DNA of 15,452 bases. It comes from an uncultured Lachnospiraceae bacterium. GTDB lineage: Bacteria > Bacillota_A > Clostridia > Lachnospirales > Lachnospiraceae. The position numbers were made by a program, and so were the translations under genes. Shown one piece after another: positions 7,843-13,510 of the stretch. The notes beneath the pieces are model-generated. The model saw only the letters and a list, made by a program, of their open reading frames with translations. It was not told the origin of the DNA and made no database searches. The stretch's first letter is position 1; every line of letters starts with the position of its first letter. Location of the stretch: positions 1 to 15,452 of the forward strand of contig CAMOFS010000006.1 in NCBI GenBank assembly GCA_946613735.1, written 5' to 3'.

Positions 7843-8529
7843 TTAGTTTCCAGCTGTGTTATCCCATGCAGCGGTAAATCTGCCCATGCCCATATCTGTG
7901 TAGGGATGTGCAATAGCATCCTTGTATACAGCCAGGCCTGCAGTCACGATATCAGCTCCTGCTGCCGCACAGTCAACAAACTGCTTGGGTGTACGGATGG
8001 CAGCGCAGATGATCTCGGTCTCACGAAGCCAGTCAAAGTTAGCATAGATGTCAACGATGTCCTGGATATACTGTCTGCAGTCCTCGCCATTGGCTTCCTT
8101 CCAGCCGATGAAGGGAGATACGAACTTGCAGCCAAACTTTCCTGCCCAGATAGCCTGTGCAGGGGAGAATACCAGTGTAAGGTTGGTACGGATGCCCTCC
8201 TTTTCAAGCTTACGGGCAGCCTCTACACCACCGGGGATGCAGGGGATCTTGATAACAAAGCAGGGTGAAATGGCATGCAGCTCACGAGCCATCTTCATGA
8301 TGTCCTCTGCAGACTCGAGATGAGGATTAACCTCAACGGAGATAGGAAAATCATTGTAGTCCTTGAAGCCCTGCTCCTTTGCCCAGTCTGCCATGTCCTG
8401 AATGGCTGTTAAGAAGGGCTTGCCTGAATTCTGAATATGCTTGGGATTGGTGGTAACACCATCGATTCCAAAGGTCTCATAAGCCTCTTTGATCTCGTCC
8501 ATTTTTGCACTGTCCAAGAAATACTTCAT
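7843..8529 (-). CDS. sftT: FSA/TalC-type transaldolase, probable 6-deoxy-6-sulfofructose transaldolase
   Basis: The 228-residue protein has the length of the small transaldolase/fructose-6-phosphate aldolase subfamily. Conserved features are MKYFLDSA at the N-terminus, DGVTTNP (23-29), VEVNP, the Schiff-base lysine K94 in FVIKIPC, NLTLVFSPAQA and AGADIVTAGL. In the context of a GH31 sulfoquinovosidase homologue, a fucose-isomerase-like enzyme and a HIBADH-family reductase, the likely reaction is cleavage of 6-deoxy-6-sulfofructose. It would release sulfolactaldehyde and pass the dihydroxyacetone unit to glyceraldehyde-3-phosphate to give fructose-6-phosphate. The family usually has S or T after TTNP; here it is K30. 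A strong SD (AGGAGG, 7 bases from ATG) overlaps the stop of the ROK gene 11 bases upstream, showing operon coupling. A plain TalC or FSA function for non-sulfonated sugars is the alternative. Confidence 0.85.
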   Translation of the reverse strand: MKYFLDSAKMDEIKEAYETFGIDGVTTNPKHIQNSGKPFLTAIQDMADWAKEQGFKDYNDFPISVEVNPHLESAEDIMKMARELHAISPCFVIKIPCIPGGVEAARKLEKEGIRTNLTLVFSPAQAIWAGKFGCKFVSPFIGWKEANGEDCRQYIQDIVDIYANFDWLRETEIICAAIRTPKQFVDCAAAGADIVTAGLAVYKDAIAHPYTDMGMGRFTAAWDNTAGN

Positions 8530-8540
8530 TTTTCTTCCTC

Positions 8541-9662
8541 CTATACTATGTAGTTTAAAAATTTGTTAAGGGGCATCGCCAGTGGCTCTAAATGATCGCT
8601 CTTGATACCCGGTTGCGACCCAACTATAAAATCGTCATCCTTTTCGATGTCGTATCCCCGGTAGATATTTCTGAATCTTTCTATCATCCCGGGCACCTCA
8701 AATATATATCCTAACACAATTATCCTGTCGGGGTCAATAAGTGCGACGGCATTTCTGAGCATCTGTGCCAGCATATCCATCTTTTCATCCATTATCGATG
8801 CCACCGCAGGGTCTCCCAAAAGCATGATATCCCCGGCATACCTGCTGTCTTCACCCAGGGTACGCTTTATATCCGCCCGGATGGCCCGGGTGGATATACA
8901 CGCCTCTAGGCTGGTTTTTTTATCCCTTCCCAAGGTAGTATGTCCTATCTCGCCGGCTGCATTAAAGGAACCATTGTAGATCTGAGACTCCAGGATCATG
9001 GCAGAACCAACTCCGGGACCCCACTTCAGAAGAAAAAGATTCTTTTCCTCCCTGCCCCTGCCAAATAAAAGCTCAAGCTCCGCGGCAGCCTTGATGTTAT
9101 TTTCCACCATCACCTCCACGCCCAGGCTTTCTTTGATCATATCCGCTATGGGGATGCTCCGCTTCCAGATGTTGTTGGCACTTTCGCTTACACCTTTTTC
9201 GCTGTCCACTTTTCCCGGCACGGTAACGCCCACAGGTAAAAGCATGTCTTTTGAGATACCCCTGTCCCATAAAAGCCTGCCGGCCCGGTCGGATACCTCC
9301 TTCAAAAATGCCTCCGGGCTAGAGCTTTCCTCAGTTTTAAGCTTAAGTGCATCGATGACATTTCCCTTCATGTCGGTAACGCTTATTACCGTCACGTCCG
9401 TTTCTATGGCCACGCAAAGGATCTTTTTATAATCCTTGTTGATATCCACCAGGATCTTTTTCCTGCCGGCCCTCTTTTCCTCCGCAGCTTCACCCAGCTC
9501 CACAATTATATTTTTTTCCAAAAGCTCAGAGCAGATAAGAGTAACGGAGGCTGCCGTAAGTCCCACAGCCTCCGCTATATCCTTTCTTGACATGGCTCCG
9601 TTGTTATTGATCAGTCTAAGCACTGCAGACTGGTTGGAATATTTTACATGTTCCAGATTCAT
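8541..9662 (-). CDS. ROK-family transcriptional regulator
   Basis: The 373-residue protein has an N-terminal winged helix-turn-helix (about 8-60: VLRLINNNGAMSRKDIAEAVGLTAASVTLICSELL) joined to a ROK sugar-binding domain (from about 80: VAIETDVTVISVTD; VGVTVPG at 144-150; GEIGHTTL at 238-244). Two usual ROK residues are changed. The ATP-site/catalytic Asp in the EnD motif is Asn (ENNIKAAA, 187-194), and the CxCGxxGC zinc motif after GHTTL is missing (DKKTSLEACIS instead). It is therefore a non-kinase repressor type, probably with sulfoquinovose, sulfofructose or a phosphosugar as inducer. It lies inside the operon it probably controls, 14 bases after the isomerase stop; an SD-like GCAGGA lies 6 bases before the ATG. 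Candidate operators are the two inverted repeats at 11911-11931 and 12023-12043. Confidence 0.92.
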   Translation of the reverse strand: MNLEHVKYSNQSAVLRLINNNGAMSRKDIAEAVGLTAASVTLICSELLEKNIIVELGEAAEEKRAGRKKILVDINKDYKKILCVAIETDVTVISVTDMKGNVIDALKLKTEESSSPEAFLKEVSDRAGRLLWDRGISKDMLLPVGVTVPGKVDSEKGVSESANNIWKRSIPIADMIKESLGVEVMVENNIKAAAELELLFGRGREEKNLFLLKWGPGVGSAMILESQIYNGSFNAAGEIGHTTLGRDKKTSLEACISTRAIRADIKRTLGEDSRYAGDIMLLGDPAVASIMDEKMDMLAQMLRNAVALIDPDRIIVLGYIFEVPGMIERFRNIYRGYDIEKDDDFIVGSQPGIKSDHLEPLAMPLNKFLNYIV

Positions 9663-9676
9663 GAAAAGTCCTGCTC

Positions 9677-11017
9677 CTAATACCTGTAAACCTCAAGGCC
9701 CAGCATGTTGCCCAGCTTTTCCAGCTCGTCGCCTACCCTGTCATAGATCACCACATAATGAGGCTCCCAGCCGTTTTTGATGGTATCCTCCACTATCCAC
9801 TCCGCAGGGGTGTCGGTCTTGACCACGATGGACGCACCATTGAACTGTCTGGGCTTATCCATGATACTTCCCTCGGCGATGAAAAATCTGAACTCTCCCT
9901 CGGGAGTACGGCCCACCCTGAAGATGGTGGCATTCTCAGAAGCCTCGCAGCCGAAGTCCATGACCGGTCCGATCTTTCTGTTGGGATGAACTCCCACGCA
10001 GGCTCCGGTGTCCTTTCTGGCAAGGTTTGTGGCAGCCATGCCGCAGTGCCAGTAGGTGATGGATCCTTCCTTTTCATCCATGGATACGGGATCACCAAAG
10101 AAGGTGGCTCCTCCGGTAAGTGCGGTGCCAATGTACATGGAGAGCGCTCCGTAGACATCGGCCTCACAGCTGGCTGGTATGTTTGCCGCATTTAAAAGGG
10201 AAAGCACCATACATACCGGCGTACCAAATTCGGTAAAAAAGTCAGGCCAGCACCTGGAAGATACCGCACCGATATTATTCTCATTTACATATGACTTGTA
10301 TGCCTTGTAAAGTCTCGCAAAATCCTTAACGTTCTGTTCGGGCATTGTGTCCAGACCCACGACCTGGCTTTTTGCCTCCTCAAGATCCCCGGCACATTCC
10401 TCATCGGAATATGCTTTTGCCTTGTTGATAAGCTCCCTGGCCTCGATAGCCTCAAGCGTCACACCAAAGACGGAAAGTATCTCCGCATCCAGTGCGCGTC
10501 CGAAGCCAAAGCCCTGCGGGGTGTGACCTATAGCAGAAAGCTTAAGGGTTGTAAGCTGTTTTTTAACTTTTGCGGCTGCGATAGTAGCCCTGATCTGATC
10601 ACCGGCAGCCTCCTCGTCAGCCGAGCCGAATACGTGCTCAAAGCTGCCGGGGCCCCTGAAGGCGCAGATGGCATTGGCTGCGGAATATGCACCGGTAAGG
10701 GAATTACTCCTGAGCCTGCCTCCGTCGATCACCGGCTCTCTGAGTGTCCAAAGCAAAATGGGGCAGTCAAAACGTCGGAGCACCTCGCTGGCATAGGCAG
10801 CATTTGCAAAGGTGATATTCTGGAGGATCACAAGATCCGGGGTTTTGTCGGAAAGGTAGTCAGCCACTGCATCCACGGTAAGAAGGATGTCCCCGGGCAC
10901 CACCACGCTTTCATCAATGGAGTGTAAAAGCTTTACAGACCTGTCAAACTGCTCATGGGCAGTTACCATCTCATAGGTACCCACACCGATGGGTACATAA
11001 ACAACCTGAAATTTCAT
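9677..11017 (-). CDS. sftI: L-fucose isomerase-like protein, probable sulfoquinovose isomerase
   Basis: The 446-residue protein belongs to the L-fucose/L-arabinose isomerase-like group (COG2407 type). The N-terminal half is a Rossmann-like sugar-isomerase domain (MKFQVVYVPIG...; TPDLVILQNITF). The catalytic half shows SRCWPDFF (254-261), SCEADVYGAL with E285, FFGDP with D309, YWHCGMAA with H324 and EPHYVVIYD with H420. The E285-D309 spacing of 24 equals that of the metal-binding catalytic pair E337/D361 in E. coli FucI, as I recall it. Given its neighbours, the expected reaction is sulfoquinovose to 6-deoxy-6-sulfofructose, a divalent-metal-dependent aldose-ketose isomerisation. An SD (AGGGAG) overlaps the end of the reductase gene only 2 bases upstream. 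L-fucose or another deoxysugar as substrate cannot be excluded from sequence, but no fuculokinase or fuculose-phosphate aldolase is present. Confidence 0.85.
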   Translation of the reverse strand: MKFQVVYVPIGVGTYEMVTAHEQFDRSVKLLHSIDESVVVPGDILLTVDAVADYLSDKTPDLVILQNITFANAAYASEVLRRFDCPILLWTLREPVIDGGRLRSNSLTGAYSAANAICAFRGPGSFEHVFGSADEEAAGDQIRATIAAAKVKKQLTTLKLSAIGHTPQGFGFGRALDAEILSVFGVTLEAIEARELINKAKAYSDEECAGDLEEAKSQVVGLDTMPEQNVKDFARLYKAYKSYVNENNIGAVSSRCWPDFFTEFGTPVCMVLSLLNAANIPASCEADVYGALSMYIGTALTGGATFFGDPVSMDEKEGSITYWHCGMAATNLARKDTGACVGVHPNRKIGPVMDFGCEASENATIFRVGRTPEGEFRFFIAEGSIMDKPRQFNGASIVVKTDTPAEWIVEDTIKNGWEPHYVVIYDRVGDELEKLGNMLGLEVYRY

Positions 11018-11019
11018 TT

Positions 11020-11880
11020 TTATCTCCCTTCACGGACTACCTTGATGGTTGCGCAGAAATCTTCCTTGCCGATACCCATTTCAAGGGCCTTGTCATACAC
11101 GCGGGCCGCGTTTTCCTCTCCGGGCATATCCACGCCGCACTCCTCGGCCAGCTTAAGACAGATATGTACGTCCTTGTGCTCGTTCTCGATGGAAAACGCA
11201 GTGGTGTAGTCCTCCTTCGAGAGAACATCCTTTTTTGAATCAAGATACCAGTTGCCGGCTCCACCGTAGGAAATAGCCTCGGCATAGGTCAAAATATCAA
11301 TGCCGTTTTTAGCTGCCAGGGTGGAGGTCTCATTTACACCATTCTGGATCTGGGACACCAGGGCGTTGTGACAGATCTTCATTACCAGTCCCTTGCCGTT
11401 GTCACCCATGCGGATGATGTTCTCTCCCATATAGGAAAGGATGGGCAGTGCCTTCTTATAATCCTCCTCGGATCCGCCTACATATATTCCGAGCTTGCCG
11501 GCGATAGCTGCAGGCTTGCTCTTTACAACAGGAGCATCTATGAAGTGTGCACCGGTCTTTTTTACCATCTCGGAGATCTCCACGGAAACAGAAGGGTCGA
11601 TGGTGCTCATGTCTATGCAGAACTTGCTGTCATCAAGCACGGAAAGTATACCTTCATATACAGCACGGGAATGCTCGCTCTTGGGGACCATAGAGATGAT
11701 GACATCAGAGTTCTTTGCCAGCTCCACTGAATCCTTGCAGGCTACGGCGCCCTTTGAAGCCAAAAGCTCAACCTTTTCCTTAACAAAGTCAAATGCATAC
11801 ACTGTATCGTCATGTTTCTTTACGATATTCTCACACATTGACTCGCCCATGATACCAAGACCGATAAATCCGATTTTCAT
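11020..11880 (-). CDS. HIBADH-family dehydrogenase, probable 3-sulfolactaldehyde reductase
   Basis: The 286-residue protein is a normal-length beta-hydroxyacid dehydrogenase, the family of E. coli YihU, the known sulfolactaldehyde reductase. Residues 4-12 (GFIGLGIMG) form the dinucleotide-binding loop; DAPV (115-118) opens the substrate loop; GKGLVMKICHN carries the catalytic lysine K168; SIENEHKD continues the C-terminal helical domain. It would reduce sulfolactaldehyde with NAD(P)H to 2,3-dihydroxypropane-1-sulfonate. The ATG at 11880 is chosen because AAGGAG lies 7 bases before it; an in-frame TTG at 11898 would overlap this site. It is the first gene of the minus-strand operon, with a promoter and operator directly upstream. 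The substrate loop has K120 where I recall R123 in YihU. A generic hydroxyacid dehydrogenase (GarR or GlxR type) is the alternative. Confidence 0.85.
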   Translation of the reverse strand: MKIGFIGLGIMGESMCENIVKKHDDTVYAFDFVKEKVELLASKGAVACKDSVELAKNSDVIISMVPKSEHSRAVYEGILSVLDDSKFCIDMSTIDPSVSVEISEMVKKTGAHFIDAPVVKSKPAAIAGKLGIYVGGSEEDYKKALPILSYMGENIIRMGDNGKGLVMKICHNALVSQIQNGVNETSTLAAKNGIDILTYAEAISYGGAGNWYLDSKKDVLSKEDYTTAFSIENEHKDVHICLKLAEECGVDMPGEENAARVYDKALEMGIGKEDFCATIKVVREGR

Positions 11881-11887
11881 AACTGCT

Positions 11888-11893
11888 CTCCTT
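11888..11893 (-). promoter_or_regulatory. Ribosome binding site fixing the reductase start
   Basis: AAGGAG on the minus strand lies 7 bases before the ATG at 11880. It rules against the in-frame TTG at 11898. Confidence 0.85.
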
Positions 11894-11910
11894 TTCAACT
11901 AAAAAACTGG

Positions 11911-11931
11911 TTGATTAATTGCTTTAACCAA
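11911..11931. promoter_or_regulatory. Operator-like inverted repeat 1 (reductase side)
   Basis: TTGATTAAT-TGC-TTTAACCAA is an imperfect inverted repeat of two 9-base half-sites around a 3-base spacer; seven of nine positions are complementary. It starts just downstream of the -10 box of the reductase promoter and covers the expected start of transcription. It shares its geometry and half-site type with the repeat at 12023-12043, as expected for binding of one dimeric repressor, probably the ROK protein. Confidence 0.65.
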
Positions 11932-11936
11932 ACAAT

Positions 11937-11964
11937 ATAATACACCGATTTTCTGAGAAGTCAA
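11937..11964 (-). promoter_or_regulatory. Promoter of the sulfosugar operon (reductase to transaldolase)
   Basis: On the minus strand, TTGACT (plus 11959-11964) is followed after 16 bases by TATTAT (plus 11937-11942), each matching the sigma-A consensus at five of six positions. Transcription would start near 11930, inside operator 1, giving a leader of about 50 bases. Confidence 0.75.
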
Positions 11965-11995
11965 TACATTTTTATTGAGAATTTTCATTTTATTG

Positions 11996-12024
11996 TTGAC
12001 GATTAGCTGTTTGTGGTATATATT
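11996..12024 (+). promoter_or_regulatory. Promoter of the DASS transporter gene
   Basis: TTGACG (11996-12001) and TATATT (12019-12024) are separated by exactly 17 bases, five of six matches each. Transcription would start near 12031, inside operator 2, leaving a leader of about 32 bases. Confidence 0.8.
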
Positions 12025-12043
12025 AATTAAACACTTTAATTAA
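12023..12043. promoter_or_regulatory. Operator-like perfect inverted repeat 2 (transporter side)
   Basis: TTAATTAAA-CAC-TTTAATTAA is a perfect 9-bp inverted repeat with a 3-base spacer. It overlaps the last bases of the -10 box and the expected transcription start of the transporter gene. Together with operator 1 the half-site consensus is roughly TT(A/G)(A/G)TTAA(A/T). Binding here should block the promoter directly. Confidence 0.75.
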
Positions 12044-12050
12044 ATTGATC

Positions 12051-12058
12051 AAGGAGGG
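12051..12058 (+). promoter_or_regulatory. Ribosome binding site fixing the transporter start
   Basis: AAGGAGGG lies 4 bases before the ATG at 12063. It favours that codon over the in-frame TTG at 12045, which lies upstream of the site. Confidence 0.85.
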
Positions 12059-12062
12059 CGTA

Positions 12063-13490
12063 ATGGATAACAAAAAGAGGGTAATCAAGCTGATACTCGG
12101 ACCGGTGTTATATCTTATTATGAGTATGGGACTGGGGAAAACCGGTATCATGGACTATACTGCTGCAAAGGGCATCGGTACGGCTCTGTGGATGATATAC
12201 TGGTGGGTGTCCAGACCCGTGGATATTACGGTGACCGCACTTTTACCCGGAGTGATCAACGCTCTCTTTTCCATCGTTCCCATGGAAGATGTGATATCCC
12301 AATACGCTTCCGGAAGCATCATACTTATCTTCGGCTCCTGTCTTTTGACAGCCCCCTGGAGTGAGATAGGACTTGATCGGCGGATCTCCCTAAAGGCCCT
12401 CTCCCTCATCGGACCTTCCATGAAATCTCAGATCACGGTCTGGCTTTTGGCCGCCGTGGTCCTTTCCAATATGATGCCCAACGTGGTCGTCGTAGCCATC
12501 TTTACCCCCATAGCAGTGTCCATGCTGGCAGCAGCGGGCTATGAAGATATCAAAAAATGTGAGGCTGCCACACCAATTCTTTGCGCCATAGCCTGGGGCT
12601 CCCAGGTAGGAGGAGCAGGGACTCCCCTGGGAGGCGCCATGAACATCACAGCCATTGCTTTTATCGAGGAGTTTACCGGCAGGGAGTTCATGTATGTGGA
12701 CTGGCTAATACGCATGCTTCCCTATACCGTCATTGCTACCGTAGCAGTACTGGCCACCATGCTTCTTAAGCCCATGGAGACCACCTCACTCTCCGGTACA
12801 AAGGAATACTTCGAAAAATGCTATAAGGAGCTGGGGCCCATGAAAAAGGACGAGAAGATAAGCCTGGTGCTTTTTATCATCGCCATGCTCGGTTCCTTTG
12901 TACGCCCTCTTTATGCCGATCTTCTGCCGGGACTGGTTCCGGCCTATCTGTTTTTGATATTGGGATGTGTGAACTTCGTGATCATATCCGCCGAAAAAAA
13001 GGATATGCTTTTGACCTGGGACAAAGCCCAGCGGGAAGTTATGTGGGGAATGCTTTTGCTCTTTGCCGGAGGACTGGCACTGGGGCAGATACTCACGGGC
13101 TCCGGCGCCAATGACGCCATAGCTTCCTTTGTATCCGGCATGAACCTTTCCGGCGGCTTTGGTACGGTACTGATCTTTGCAGTATTTGCCTGCCTCATTT
13201 CAGAGATGACCAATTCCACCGTATCCGCAGCAGTCACCCTCCCCATCGTCATCGGGGTGACTCAGAAAATGGGACTTAATCCCATCCCCTATATTTTCAC
13301 AACGGCCATGGCCATGAACTTCGAATCCATACTCCCCGTCAGTGTGAGAGCCATCCCCGTGTCATACGGGCTGGATCCCGGCAGGCTCATGAAAAACGGT
13401 ATCGTGGTGGCCCTGATCCGCATGATAGTGGCAGTAGTCATAGGATACCTTACCATGCTCATCTGGCCAGGTTTCGGTACCCTAAGCTAA
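12063..13490 (+). CDS. DASS/SLC13-family anion transporter, probable sulfosugar or sulfonate carrier
   Basis: The 475-residue integral membrane protein has about 11-12 hydrophobic segments and the two-fold pseudo-repeat of divalent anion:sodium symporters. Each half has a hairpin motif: SNMMPN followed by GSQVGGAGTPLGGAMN in the first, and MTNSTVSAAVTLPI in the second. The second is the family SNT-like sodium-site motif; the first departs from the usual SNTAT. The C-terminal MNFESILPVS region also fits the family. Classical substrates are dicarboxylates or sulfate; in this cluster uptake of sulfoquinovose or its glycosides, or export of dihydroxypropanesulfonate, is likely. It is transcribed divergently from the catabolic operon, under a promoter with a matching operator. 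The GH31 gene converges on it with a 20-base gap. Confidence 0.9.
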   Translation: MDNKKRVIKLILGPVLYLIMSMGLGKTGIMDYTAAKGIGTALWMIYWWVSRPVDITVTALLPGVINALFSIVPMEDVISQYASGSIILIFGSCLLTAPWSEIGLDRRISLKALSLIGPSMKSQITVWLLAAVVLSNMMPNVVVVAIFTPIAVSMLAAAGYEDIKKCEAATPILCAIAWGSQVGGAGTPLGGAMNITAIAFIEEFTGREFMYVDWLIRMLPYTVIATVAVLATMLLKPMETTSLSGTKEYFEKCYKELGPMKKDEKISLVLFIIAMLGSFVRPLYADLLPGLVPAYLFLILGCVNFVIISAEKKDMLLTWDKAQREVMWGMLLLFAGGLALGQILTGSGANDAIASFVSGMNLSGGFGTVLIFAVFACLISEMTNSTVSAAVTLPIVIGVTQKMGLNPIPYIFTTAMAMNFESILPVSVRAIPVSYGLDPGRLMKNGIVVALIRMIVAVVIGYLTMLIWPGFGTLS

Positions 13491-13510
13491 CCACTTTATG
13501 TCTTTTTATC

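Noticed and set aside
7843..8529. Sulfofructose-1-phosphate aldolase of the sulfo-EMP route (YihT type)
   Set aside because: The sequence is of the small FSA/TalC transaldolase type, and no sulfofructose kinase (YihV type) gene is visible.
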